Shown here: positions 46,544 through 55,881 of the stretch, piece after piece
How the letters are laid out: each line of letters opens with the position of its first letter
How positions within the stretch are numbered: position 1 is the first letter of the stretch
Assembly: GCA_016873495.1 (NCBI GenBank)
Contig: VGXC01000018.1
Location: 1 to 64,000 of the forward strand
Source: Nitrospira sp.
GTDB taxonomy: Bacteria; Nitrospirota; Nitrospiria; Nitrospirales; Nitrospiraceae
Direction: 5' to 3'
DNA: 64,000 nt
Notes under the pieces: model-generated
The model's input: the letters and a program-made list of their open reading frames with translations, nothing else
The model's database searches: none
What the model was told of the DNA's origin: nothing
Made by a program: the position numbers and the translations under genes

Positions 46544-49500
46544 GTGCCTGCCCAATTCGTTCACCTGCACCTCCATACCCAATACAGCCTCCTTGACGGG
46601 GCGAACCAGATTGACCCGCTGATCCAGCAGGTCAAGGGTTTCGACATGCCGGCCGTGGCGATTACGGACCACGGGAACATGTTCGGTGCCATCGAGTTCT
46701 ATCAGAAGGCCAAGGCCGGGGGCGTAAAACCGATCATCGGCTGCGAGGCCTACCTGACCCCGGGCAGCCGCACCACCAAGGACAGCGGCCTCGCCAATAA
46801 CGACTACTATCACCTGATCCTGCTCGCGGCCAACCTGAAGGGCTATCAGAACCTGATCAAACTCGTGAGCAAGGCCTATCTGGAAGGTTTTTATTACAAG
46901 CCGCGCATGGACAAGGAGCTGCTCAAGGAACATCACGAAGGGCTGATCGCCTTGTCCGGCTGCCTGAGCGGCGAAGTCGCCTACCTGATCGGACAGAGGG
47001 ACATGGATGGGGCGACCAAGGCGGCCGGCGAATACCAGGATATCTTTGGGAAGGACCATTACTACCTGGAAATCCAGGCCAACGGGCTGGAGCACCAGCG
47101 CATCGCGAACAAAGGACTGCTGGAGATTCACAAAAAGCTGGGCATTCCCCTCGCCGGCACCAACGACTGCCACTACTTGAAAAAGGACGACGCCAAGCCG
47201 CACGACGTCATGCTGTGCCTGCAGACCGGCAAGACGCGAAACGATCCGAACCGGATGAAGTTCGACACGGATCAGCTCTACGTCAAGTCCACCGACGAGA
47301 TGGTCGCGGAGTTCGGCGAGACGCCGCAAGCCGTACTGAATACCTGCCGCATCGCGGAACAGTGCGACCTGAATCTCCCGCTCAACAAGAGCTATCTCCC
47401 CCAGTACAAAGTCCCGGAGGGGGAGACCCGGGAGAGCTACCTGGAGAAACTTTCCCTTCAAGGGCTTGCCGACCGCCTTAAGGAACGGCCACCCTGCGCG
47501 TTGCGCGAAGCGTACGACTTGCGGCTGCGCGAGGAACTGACCGTCATCATGTCGATGGGCTATGCCGGGTACTTCCTCATCGTCTGGGACATCATCAACT
47601 ATGCCCGCTCCCACCGCATCCCGGTCGGCCCGGGCCGCGGCTCGGCGGCAGGCAGCCTGGTCGCCTATGCGCTGCGGATCACCGACTTGGACCCCCTGGC
47701 CTACGGCCTCCTGTTCGAACGGTTCCTGAACCCCGAGCGCATCTCCCTCCCAGACATCGACATGGACTTCTGCATGGACCGTCGGGGCGAGGTTATCAAC
47801 TACGTGATCGACAAATACGGCAAGGACCACGTCTGCCAGATCATCACGTTCGGCACGATGAAAGCCAAGGCCGCGATCCGGGACGTGGGCCGAGTGCTGG
47901 AGATGCCCTATGCGGACGTGGACCGCATCGCCAAGCTGGTGCCGGACGATCTCAAGATGACCCTGGACAAAGCCCTGGAACAGGAACCGCGCCTCAAGGA
48001 GCTGACGGAGACCGATCCGAAGGTGGCCGAGCTGATGGAGACGGCCCGCGCGCTGGAAGGGCTGGCACGACATGCCTCCACCCATGCCGCCGGAGTCGTC
48101 ATTTCAGACGAGCCCCTCACGAACCACGTGCCCCTCTATAAAGGCGCGAACGACGAAATCGTGACCCAATACTCGATGGGCGACGTGGAGAAGATCGGGC
48201 TGGTGAAGTTCGACTTTCTCGGTCTCAAGACCCTGACCATGATCGCCCATGCCGAACGGCTGATCAACGCGAGACAGCCCGAAGGGCCGCTTTTCTCGAC
48301 GGCGACCCTGCCTCTGGATGACGCCCAGACCTTCGCCCTCCTCTCCTCCGGCAGGACCATGGGCCTCTTTCAGCTGGAAAGCGCCGGAATGCGCGACCTC
48401 CTCGTCGGGCTCGGGCCGGACCGGTTCGAAGACATTATCGCCATCATCGCCCTCTATCGCCCCGGTCCGATGGATCTGATCCCGGATTTCATCAAAGCCA
48501 AACAGGGCAAGATTCCTGTCACCTACTTCGGCATCCCCGCGCTGGAACCGATCCTCAAGGACACCTATGGGGTCATCGTGTACCAGGAGCAGGTGATGGC
48601 GATCGCCAACAAGATGGCCGGCTTCTCGCTCGGACAAGCCGATATCTTGCGGCGCGCCATGGGCAAGAAGAAGCAGGAGGAGATGGACAAGCTCCAGGCT
48701 AAGTTCCTGGAGGGCGCCAAGCAACACAAGCTTTCCGAGAGCAAAGCCCTGGCCCTGTTCGAACTGATTAAGAAATTCGCCGGGTACGGGTTCAATAAAT
48801 CCCATGCGGCGGCCTACGCGTTGGTCACCTACCAGACCGCCTACTTAAAGGCCCATTACCCGACCGACTTCATGGCTGCCCTGCTCACCAGCGAAATGGG
48901 GAACACCGACAAGGTAGTGCGGTACATCGCCGAGTGCCGCGAGTTGGACATCCGCATCTTGCCGCCGGACGTGAACGAAAGCGATAAGGACTTCTCCGTC
49001 ACCGCGGAGGGCGTCCGATTCGGCCTGGCCGCCATCAAGAATGTCGGGGACGGGCCGATCGAAGCCATTATCGAGGCGCGCACCAAACAGGGACACTATG
49101 CCTCATTCTTCGATTTCTGCCACCGGGTGGATACGCGAAAAATCAACAAACGGACCATCGAGTGCCTGATTAAAGCCGGCGCCTTCGATTCCACCGGCGC
49201 AAGGCGGGCCCAAATGGCCGCCGTGCTCGACCGCACCGTGGACCAGACGGCAGCGGCCCAACGGGCCGCGTCACACGGACAGACCAGTATTTTTTCAGCG
49301 ATGGAGCCGGAAGTGGACGCGACCTCCGGCCGGGCCGTGCTGCCCGTGGATGAAAGCCTGCCGGAGGTGCCGGAATGGGACCAGGGGCAACGGTTGAAAT
49401 ACGAACGGGAGCTGACCGGGTTTTACATCACCGCCCACCCGTTGGCCCGCTATGAAGCCGCCATCGCCAAGTTTGCGACCACGAGCACGGATAAACTCGC

Positions 49501-50014
49501 GGATACGCCCGATGGCAAAGAAGTCAAACTCTGTGGCATCATTACGACGATCAAGAGCCTGACGACCAAGAAAGGCGACCGGATGGCCTACATCCAGCTC
49601 GAAGATCCCCAGGGCTTAGTCGAAGTGATCGTGTTTCCAAACCTCTTCCAAGCCGCCGGCCCGCTCCTCACGGCCGAGAGCATCATCCAAGTGACCGGCA
49701 CCGTGGACCGGGCAGAGAAGGGCACCAGGATCAAGGGCACCAAGATCGAAGCCCTGCCGGACCTCCAGGCCAGATCCGTAGCCAAGGTGCACCTTCACAT
49801 CGGCGAAGCGCCGGAGACGCCCAAACGCTTGAACCAGCTTTATACCGTGCTGAGCCGGCACCCGGGGCCAGCGGCGATTTCGCTGACGTTCCATCTGAAC
49901 CCAGATCTGGAGGCCGATACGACCCCGCTCCCCAGCTTCACCGTATCGCCGAGCGAGAAGTTCGTCACCGAGGTGGAAGACTTGCTGGGAAAGGGAACCG
50001 TAGCGTTACTGTAG
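46544..50014 (+). CDS. dnaE: DNA polymerase III, alpha subunit
   Basis: 1156 residues from GTG 46544, supported by the promoter, ribosome site and family N-terminus FVHLHLHTQYSLLDGA (PHP domain). Palm motifs include PVGPGRGSAAGSLVAYAL and LPDIDMDFCMDRRGEV; then KSHAAAYALVTYQTAYLKAHYP and a C-terminal OB-fold region (CGIITTIKSLTTKKGDRMAY). It is the replicative polymerase. In-frame codons upstream to 46391 lie before the transcription start. Confidence 0.97.
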   Translation: MPAQFVHLHLHTQYSLLDGANQIDPLIQQVKGFDMPAVAITDHGNMFGAIEFYQKAKAGGVKPIIGCEAYLTPGSRTTKDSGLANNDYYHLILLAANLKGYQNLIKLVSKAYLEGFYYKPRMDKELLKEHHEGLIALSGCLSGEVAYLIGQRDMDGATKAAGEYQDIFGKDHYYLEIQANGLEHQRIANKGLLEIHKKLGIPLAGTNDCHYLKKDDAKPHDVMLCLQTGKTRNDPNRMKFDTDQLYVKSTDEMVAEFGETPQAVLNTCRIAEQCDLNLPLNKSYLPQYKVPEGETRESYLEKLSLQGLADRLKERPPCALREAYDLRLREELTVIMSMGYAGYFLIVWDIINYARSHRIPVGPGRGSAAGSLVAYALRITDLDPLAYGLLFERFLNPERISLPDIDMDFCMDRRGEVINYVIDKYGKDHVCQIITFGTMKAKAAIRDVGRVLEMPYADVDRIAKLVPDDLKMTLDKALEQEPRLKELTETDPKVAELMETARALEGLARHASTHAAGVVISDEPLTNHVPLYKGANDEIVTQYSMGDVEKIGLVKFDFLGLKTLTMIAHAERLINARQPEGPLFSTATLPLDDAQTFALLSSGRTMGLFQLESAGMRDLLVGLGPDRFEDIIAIIALYRPGPMDLIPDFIKAKQGKIPVTYFGIPALEPILKDTYGVIVYQEQVMAIANKMAGFSLGQADILRRAMGKKKQEEMDKLQAKFLEGAKQHKLSESKALALFELIKKFAGYGFNKSHAAAYALVTYQTAYLKAHYPTDFMAALLTSEMGNTDKVVRYIAECRELDIRILPPDVNESDKDFSVTAEGVRFGLAAIKNVGDGPIEAIIEARTKQGHYASFFDFCHRVDTRKINKRTIECLIKAGAFDSTGARRAQMAAVLDRTVDQTAAAQRAASHGQTSIFSAMEPEVDATSGRAVLPVDESLPEVPEWDQGQRLKYERELTGFYITAHPLARYEAAIAKFATTSTDKLADTPDGKEVKLCGIITTIKSLTTKKGDRMAYIQLEDPQGLVEVIVFPNLFQAAGPLLTAESIIQVTGTVDRAEKGTRIKGTKIEALPDLQARSVAKVHLHIGEAPETPKRLNQLYTVLSRHPGPAAISLTFHLNPDLEADTTPLPSFTVSPSEKFVTEVEDLLGKGTVALL

Positions 50015-50057
50015 CGACAGTATTTATCGTTTTGCTAGAATGATTTAGAAGAAAATC

Positions 50058-51026
50058 ATGAAGGACTATCTGGAGTTTGAAAAGCCGATCCGCGAGCTGG
50101 AGGAGCGGATCGAAAAGCTGGCCGGCGCCGCGGCAGGCCGCGCGTCGGCACAGGAAGAAATCCGCAAACTGAAGGCCAAGCTCGCCCAGACCGAAACGGA
50201 GATCTACGCCTCCCTCTCGCCCTGGCAGCGGACTCAGATTGCACGCCACGCCCAGCGTCCCTCGATCCTGGACTATATCAACGCCTTCTGCCGCGACTTC
50301 CTAGAACTCCACGGAGACCGGGCGTTCGCCGACGATCAAGCTATCCTGGGCGGGCTGGCGACATTCGGCGGGCGCTCCGTCATGGTTATCGGCCACCAAA
50401 AGGGCAAGACGCTGAAGGAACGGATGCAGCGGAACTTCGGCATGCCGAATCCGGAAGGATACCGCAAAGCCCTGCGCCTCATGAAGCTGGCCGAAAAGTT
50501 TGGCCGACCGATCCTCACGTTTATCGATACGCCCGGCGCCTACCCGGGCATCGGCGCCGAAGAACGGGGACAGGCGGAGGCCATCGCGCGCAACCTGCTG
50601 GTCATGGCGCGGTTGCGGGTACCGATCATCTCGGTGGTGATTGGAGAGGGCGGAAGCGGAGGGGCGCTGGCGCTGGGCGTCACCGACCGCGTCCTGATGC
50701 TGGAACATTCCGTCTATTCGGTGATTTCGCCGGAGGGCTGCGCGGCGATTTTGTGGGACAATCCCGCCAAGGCGCCGGATGCGGCGGCGGCGCTCAAAAT
50801 GACCGCCACCGACCTGGCGGCCCTCAAGATCATCGATGATATTCTCCCCGAACCGACCGGCGGAGCGCACCGAGACCCGCAGGCCATGGCGGAACGAGTG
50901 GCCAAGGCCCTCACGACGCATCTATCGCGGTTGGAAGAACTGCCGGTGGAGGAGTTATTGGCCCAGCGCGATCAGAAGTATCGGCAGATGGGAGTCTTTA
51001 CCGATCCACCCGCCCCGGCTGCCTAA
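50058..51026 (+). CDS. accA: Acetyl-CoA carboxylase carboxyltransferase, alpha subunit
   Basis: 322 residues, family length. LEFEKPIRELEERIEKL opens it; HGDRAFADDQAILGGLA, PNPEGYRKALRLMKLAEKF, FIDTPGAYPGIGAEERGQ and IGEGGSGGALALGVTDRV are diagnostic. With AccD it carries CO2 from biotin to acetyl-CoA in the first step of fatty-acid synthesis. It lies 43 bases after dnaE, a common pairing. Confidence 0.97.
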   Translation: MKDYLEFEKPIRELEERIEKLAGAAAGRASAQEEIRKLKAKLAQTETEIYASLSPWQRTQIARHAQRPSILDYINAFCRDFLELHGDRAFADDQAILGGLATFGGRSVMVIGHQKGKTLKERMQRNFGMPNPEGYRKALRLMKLAEKFGRPILTFIDTPGAYPGIGAEERGQAEAIARNLLVMARLRVPIISVVIGEGGSGGALALGVTDRVLMLEHSVYSVISPEGCAAILWDNPAKAPDAAAALKMTATDLAALKIIDDILPEPTGGAHRDPQAMAERVAKALTTHLSRLEELPVEELLAQRDQKYRQMGVFTDPPAPAA

Positions 51027-51061
51027 CACGGACTCCCGATCAGGCACATGCGAGCCCCCGC

Positions 51062-52192
51062 TTAACCAGCGACGAGCTGATGCTTCCCCAGTGGAACCCG
51101 CGTACCCAACAGGGCTTCGATGGCGTGGAGTTGTCCCTTTTCTTCGGGCGTCACAAAGCTGGAGGCCCGGCCCGTGGCCTCGATGCGAGCCGTCCGGCCG
51201 ATACGGTGGACGTAATCCTCGGGGGAGTTCGGCAAGTCAAAGTTGATCACATGGGCGATCCCGGTGACGTGGATGCCCCGCGCCATGATGTCGGTCGCCA
51301 CCAGCACCCGGTAGCGTCCCCGCTTGAACCCTTCCAGGGCCTCCCGCCGCTGGCCCATCGTCCGGTCCCCGTGCAACACCGCCACGGAAAGCCCATCCGC
51401 CTGGAGCATCTTACCCAGCCTATCGGCCCGCGACTTCGTGCGCGTGAACACCAGAGTAGAGCCCGGCTCTTCCTTTAACAACCGACGCAAGAGCACGGTT
51501 TTCTGCTCCCGGCTGGTATGGAAGAGATGCTGTTCGGCCCGTGCCGCCACCGTGCCGCTGGGCGCGATTTCGATTCGAGCCGGATGTTTGAGGCAGGCCT
51601 TGGCCAACGCGGCCACATCGCTCGGCATGGTCGCCGAGAAGAGCATGGTTTGCCGTTCTTCCGGCAACGCGTCCAGGATTTGGTTGATCTGCGGAGCGAA
51701 CCCCATATCCAGCAGCCGATCCCCTTCGTCGAGGACAAAGATCTGTACGGCCAGTAGATTGATATTGCCCCGCCACATGTGGTCGAGAACCCGGCCCGGC
51801 GTGGCGACCAACACGTCCGGCCGCTGCCTGAGCGCCCGTTCCTGCTGGGCCATATCGGCGCCGCCGACGATCAGGGTGGCGTATACCCCTCTAGGCTGCC
51901 CGAGCAGTTCGAAAGTTTTCTGGATTTGCATCGCCAGTTCGCGCGTCGGAGCCAGGATCAGGGCACGCGGACCCTCCCCCCCGGCGAGCCGCTCGATCAT
52001 CGGAATTGCAAACGCGGCGGTTTTTCCCGTGCCGGTCTGCGCGCAGCCGATGACGTCTTTCCCGGCCAGGGCCGGAGGGATGGCACGGGACTGGATCGCC
52101 GTCGGTTCGGCATATCCGGCCTTGGCCACCGCCTGCAACATCGCGGCGGAGAGGCCGAGGTCATGAAATGAATGGATCGTTGGTGTGGTCAC
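51062..52192 (-). CDS. ATP-dependent RNA helicase, DEAD-box family with DEGD motif
   Basis: 376 residues. Motifs in order: Q (PTAIQSRAIP), I (AQTGTGKTA), Ia (PTRELAMQ), II (VLDEGDRLLDMGF), III (SAT), V and VI (HRIGRTAR). Motif II reads D-E-G-D rather than D-E-A-D. RhlE-like core with no long basic tail. It starts with GTG 52192 after AAAGGATG. A promoter about 180 bases upstream gives it a long leader. Likely in rRNA or mRNA remodelling. Confidence 0.92.
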   Translation of the reverse strand: MTTPTIHSFHDLGLSAAMLQAVAKAGYAEPTAIQSRAIPPALAGKDVIGCAQTGTGKTAAFAIPMIERLAGGEGPRALILAPTRELAMQIQKTFELLGQPRGVYATLIVGGADMAQQERALRQRPDVLVATPGRVLDHMWRGNINLLAVQIFVLDEGDRLLDMGFAPQINQILDALPEERQTMLFSATMPSDVAALAKACLKHPARIEIAPSGTVAARAEQHLFHTSREQKTVLLRRLLKEEPGSTLVFTRTKSRADRLGKMLQADGLSVAVLHGDRTMGQRREALEGFKRGRYRVLVATDIMARGIHVTGIAHVINFDLPNSPEDYVHRIGRTARIEATGRASSFVTPEEKGQLHAIEALLGTRVPLGKHQLVAG

Positions 52193-52379
52193 GCATCATC
52201 CTTTAGTTGGGGTCGCGGCGGGGGGCAGGGAGTCAACAAGTGGAAGGCGCAAGGCGGGACAACTATCGTGAACCAGCCACTCTGAATGAATCCAAACTCT
52301 CGCGGACCCGATATCGGCCCGTGTCTCCTACCCGACTGCATGCCGCCGCCACAGACCGTTGGAAACGACGACGAGACAT

Positions 52380-52408
52380 ACTATACAGGAAAAACCCTAT
52401 CCTGTCAA
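52380..52408 (-). promoter_or_regulatory. Promoter of the RNA helicase gene
   Basis: On the minus strand perfect TTGACA (52403-52408) and TATAGT (52380-52385) are 17 bases apart. The start near 52373 leaves about 180 untranslated bases with no other ORF; the rest of 52193-52428 is this leader. Confidence 0.65.
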
Positions 52409-52428
52409 TGCAGGTTGCCCCCGTCTGC

Positions 52429-52707
52429 TCAGGGATTCTGCCACATGGCCCCGTCGTGGACAGGGTTGAACTGATGGGTCAGCTTCACCGTATCCCCGTC
52501 CTTGACTTTCGAGTCCAGCCCGCCGACTTTCCGGTTGACCGTGATGAGCAACTCCCCCTTGTTCATGAACGGAAGCAGGCCGCCGAGACGGTCCTGATTG
52601 TGTTCCAGCAACGCCTTGAACGTCACCGGCTCCGAGACCTCGCACTGGAACTCGGATTCGCCCGTCGCTTGGCGCAAGGTTTCCCCGAACAACAAGAGCG
52701 TGACCAT
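52429..52707 (-). CDS. MoaD/ThiS-like ubiquitin-fold protein lacking the C-terminal GG
   Basis: 92 residues from ATG 52707. VTLLLFGETLRQATGE at the start and ELLITVNRKVGGLDSKVKDG then DTVKLTHQF fit the MoaD/ThiS beta-grasp fold. Sulfur carriers of this fold end in Gly-Gly, but this one ends GAMWQNP, so it cannot be thiocarboxylated unless processed. It follows the diheme protein gene by 10 bases. Partner unknown. Confidence 0.75.
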   Translation of the reverse strand: MVTLLLFGETLRQATGESEFQCEVSEPVTFKALLEHNQDRLGGLLPFMNKGELLITVNRKVGGLDSKVKDGDTVKLTHQFNPVHDGAMWQNP

Positions 52708-52717
52708 AGTTCCCTTT

Positions 52718-52963
52718 CTATCCTCGTTCTTCCTGGCGGTGGCACCGGAAACAATCCTGTCGCTTGGGATGCCGGTCGACCAAGGGACGGCTCTGTCCCG
52801 CCGCATGACATCGGAGACAGTCCTTCTCCGACGTCAGGTTGCGATGCTTCGGAGTGCCTGGGATCGGCGGATTCCGCTCACGCGGCGACGGGAGCAGCGA
52901 GACCATGAGCACCACCAGGGCCGCCGCCAGAAGGAAGACCCAGTCTGCCCGCCTGATCGTCAA
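52718..52963 (-). CDS. Small membrane-anchored diheme c-type protein
   Basis: 81 residues. One N-terminal membrane segment (about 8-25) is followed by two heme c motifs, CLRCH (about 49-53) and CFRCH (about 71-75), so it should face the periplasm with two hemes. The TTG start overlaps the TGA of the upstream oxidoreductase (TTGA). It looks like an electron acceptor or donor for that enzyme; this is inference from position. Confidence 0.75.
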   Translation of the reverse strand: MTIRRADWVFLLAAALVVLMVSLLPSPRERNPPIPGTPKHRNLTSEKDCLRCHAAGQSRPLVDRHPKRQDCFRCHRQEERG

Positions 52964-55785
52964 GATGCACCAACCGGGGGTGGCCCCTGTGCGGCCTCCT
53001 GCAACAACTCGGCCACGTGCGCGACCCGTACCCGGTCATCCAGCCCATTCCTCAATTGAATCATGCAGGCCGGACAACTGGTCGCCACCACCTCCGCCCC
53101 GCTTTCCAGGATCGCGCGCCGCTTCCGCTCGAAGATGTTCTGCGAGGTCGTGTAATCTTTGACGAGATAGGTCCCCGCCCCTCCCGCGCATCGATCCGCA
53201 TCCTGCATGTCGACAAACTCAACGCCCGGCAGCTTGGCCAAGACCTGTCGCGGCTGCTTCATCACCCCGGCCGCACGCAGATGACAGGAGGAATGATAGG
53301 TGACCCGCTTTCGGTCAAGCCCGGTCCGATACTGCACGGATATCGGGGATGCCGCGACCACCTCCGTCACGTGTTTGACCTTGGCCGCCAGCCGTTCGGC
53401 CTCGGCCCGCTCCGGACCGGCCTCGAACAGCCTGGGATAATCCTTGAGCATCAAGGTGCAGGAGGCGCACCCGGTCACGACGGTTTCAAAGGACGCGAAG
53501 GAGGCCAGATTGAACCGGGCTGCATCGAGCACCAGATCGGTATGGCCGTACGTTTGGATGGGGGTTCCCGAGCAACGTTGGGGCGGCAAGACCGGCTCGA
53601 TCCCATGCTGGCGCAAAACGGCGATGACGGCGTCCCCGACTCCGTCGTCGAAATACTTGGCGGCGCAGCCGTGAAAGTAGGCCACCTTCCGCCCTGCCGG
53701 TCCGCCGCCGACACCAGATGTCGCAAGATCGGGGTATCGTTCAGGCAGTTGCCGGGTCGCCAAGCGAGGGAGCCGTAAGTCATGCGGGATCCTGGCCGTC
53801 TTGGCCAGACAGCGCATCATAGGACCCGTGAGCCGTTCCAGCCAGAGGCGTGGCCAGGGGCGGTCCCAAAGCGATTGCGTAAACGCGGCGCCTTTCAACA
53901 ACAGATCGAACAACCATCGACGCGCTTGCAGTTTGAAGATATACCCGGCCAGCCGGTTGGGCTGCTCCGCACGCCGCTTCAGAATCAGATCCGACACATC
54001 CACGCCGGCGGGGCAGACGGTCCGGCAGGACTTGCAGTTCAGACAGGCCTCCACCACCCGTTTCGAGTTCAGGTAACTGTAATCCTTGGCCGTGACGATC
54101 TCGAACCAGCCGCGCGCGCTCATGTCCTCGGACTGGAACACATCGTAGACCGGACACACGGAATTGCACTTGGCGCAGGTCGCGCACGGCTTGGCCAGGC
54201 GGGGGAAGTCGATATGGTCGGTAAAAGGCGCGTCGCTGATCTTCACCCCGGGATTCAACACTCCGGCCGGATCCAGGCTGCGCTTAACCTGAAGGAACAG
54301 GTCATAGAGTTCAGGCCCGAACATCCGGCGGACGAACGAGGCCCGCACCCGCCCGTCTCCATGTTCGCCGCAGATGGAACCGCCGAACCGGGTAAGCACC
54401 GTCTCGTGGATCTCGCGATGACCCTCAACCATTCGGACATAATCGGTCTGGTTATTGATATCCAGCAAAGGAACGATGTGGGCGTTGCCGTTCCCGATGT
54501 GGCCGAAAATGGCGACGGGGACTTGTTGCGCGCCGAAGTACCCTTCCAGATATCGAATCAGCTCGCCGATCCGTTCCGCAGGCACCACGACATCATCCAC
54601 GTAGTTGATCGGCTTCTTCCTGGAATCGTAGCGATAGAGCGTGGGATAGAGCGCTTTGCGCGCCTTCCATAAGGCATCCCGTTGTTCCCGCTCAAAGGCT
54701 ACCGCCGGCTCCCCAGCCATGCGGTAGCGTCGGCAGACCGAGATCAGGCGGCCGGCCAGCTCCTCGAGGCTCGGCCCTCCCGCCTCCTGGTCCAATTCGG
54801 CCAACAGCGTGGCGGCCGCATCGGACGGAATGCCATGCGCGGCCCGCCCGATCAGATTCAACGTGTTGCCATCCATGACCTCCAGTGCGCTGGGGGACAG
54901 GGCCAGCAGGCGGGGGATCGCCTCCCCGACGTCTTCCAGATGCCGAAAGTGCAGCAGGGCCGTGGCGCTGGCCTTCGGGCGGTCCACCAGTTTGATTGTC
55001 GCTTCGCTCATGACTCCCAGCGTGCCCTCGCTGCCGACAAAGAGGCGCGGCAGGTCGAACTGAGCCCGATCCAACCCATCGACCAATCCGAACAGATTAT
55101 ACCCGCAGCTGTTCTTGCTCACGGTCGGTCGCTTGGCCCTGATCGTCTCCGCATGGTCCTGCACGAGCCGCAGGACCCCGCGCAAGGACGGATGGTCGCT
55201 CAGCACCTGCGCCAGGGCTGGATCGGTCAGAGACAAGGGATGCGCATCCAGCCAGCCGGAGGCCAGGCAGACCCTCAAGGTCAGGACATTATCCTTTACC
55301 GAGCCATAGCGGAGGGTATGGGGCCCCGAGGAATTGTTGGCCAACATCCCGCCCAATTTGCACATGTCTCCGCTGGACGGATCCGGACCGAACAACAGGT
55401 CGGATGGCGCAAGCCGTCGATTCAGCTCCGCATAGACGATCCCGGGCTGCACACGCGCCCATCGCTCTTCCTGATTGACCTCCAGAATCCGGTTCAGCTT
55501 GGACACGTCGAGAATGATGCCCGGGCCGATCGCGGAACCGGTGAGATTGGTCCCGGCTGCCCTAGGCGTCAGCGGCACCCCCTGCCGGACCGCATAGTCC
55601 AAAGCCCGTTCGATATCCGCCTCGGAATCCGCCAGCACGACCGCCAGCGGAACGATTTTGTAGATGCTGGCGTCCACGGCATAGGCGGTCAACGTGGGAG
55701 CGTCGTCGCGCACCCGCTCGGCGCCCAACAGACGGCGCAAATCCGAGGCCACGGACCTGGGTTTTTCAGGCAGCAGCAGTTCCAT
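52960..55785 (-). CDS. FAD-linked oxidase / Fe-S fusion (GlcD-GlcF type)
   Basis: 941 residues. A PCMH-type FAD domain (about 40-230; PRAAGTNLTGSAIGPGIILD) and FAD-oxidase C domain (FGHIGNGNAHIVPL, GEHGDGR) are fused to two 4Fe-4S clusters (CATCAKCNSVC and CLNCKSCRTVC, about 545-610) and two CCG-type domains (GCAAKYFDD, SCHLRAAG). This is the layout of D-lactate, glycolate or D-2-hydroxyglutarate dehydrogenases; the substrate is not decidable. The next gene encodes a diheme protein. Confidence 0.9.
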   Translation of the reverse strand: MELLLPEKPRSVASDLRRLLGAERVRDDAPTLTAYAVDASIYKIVPLAVVLADSEADIERALDYAVRQGVPLTPRAAGTNLTGSAIGPGIILDVSKLNRILEVNQEERWARVQPGIVYAELNRRLAPSDLLFGPDPSSGDMCKLGGMLANNSSGPHTLRYGSVKDNVLTLRVCLASGWLDAHPLSLTDPALAQVLSDHPSLRGVLRLVQDHAETIRAKRPTVSKNSCGYNLFGLVDGLDRAQFDLPRLFVGSEGTLGVMSEATIKLVDRPKASATALLHFRHLEDVGEAIPRLLALSPSALEVMDGNTLNLIGRAAHGIPSDAAATLLAELDQEAGGPSLEELAGRLISVCRRYRMAGEPAVAFEREQRDALWKARKALYPTLYRYDSRKKPINYVDDVVVPAERIGELIRYLEGYFGAQQVPVAIFGHIGNGNAHIVPLLDINNQTDYVRMVEGHREIHETVLTRFGGSICGEHGDGRVRASFVRRMFGPELYDLFLQVKRSLDPAGVLNPGVKISDAPFTDHIDFPRLAKPCATCAKCNSVCPVYDVFQSEDMSARGWFEIVTAKDYSYLNSKRVVEACLNCKSCRTVCPAGVDVSDLILKRRAEQPNRLAGYIFKLQARRWLFDLLLKGAAFTQSLWDRPWPRLWLERLTGPMMRCLAKTARIPHDLRLPRLATRQLPERYPDLATSGVGGGPAGRKVAYFHGCAAKYFDDGVGDAVIAVLRQHGIEPVLPPQRCSGTPIQTYGHTDLVLDAARFNLASFASFETVVTGCASCTLMLKDYPRLFEAGPERAEAERLAAKVKHVTEVVAASPISVQYRTGLDRKRVTYHSSCHLRAAGVMKQPRQVLAKLPGVEFVDMQDADRCAGGAGTYLVKDYTTSQNIFERKRRAILESGAEVVATSCPACMIQLRNGLDDRVRVAHVAELLQEAAQGPPPVGAS

Positions 55786-55881
55786 CAGATGCAGTCATCC
55801 CTTGCTGGATCATTCTAGGGAGGATGCGGGCGGAGGGCAAGGGCCATGGTGGGACAGCGGCAACGGGCAAACGGGCGCCGG

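Noticed and set aside
46436-48085. 549-codon minus-strand frame opposite dnaE
   Set aside because: Antisense shadow; its composition mirrors the codon bias of dnaE.
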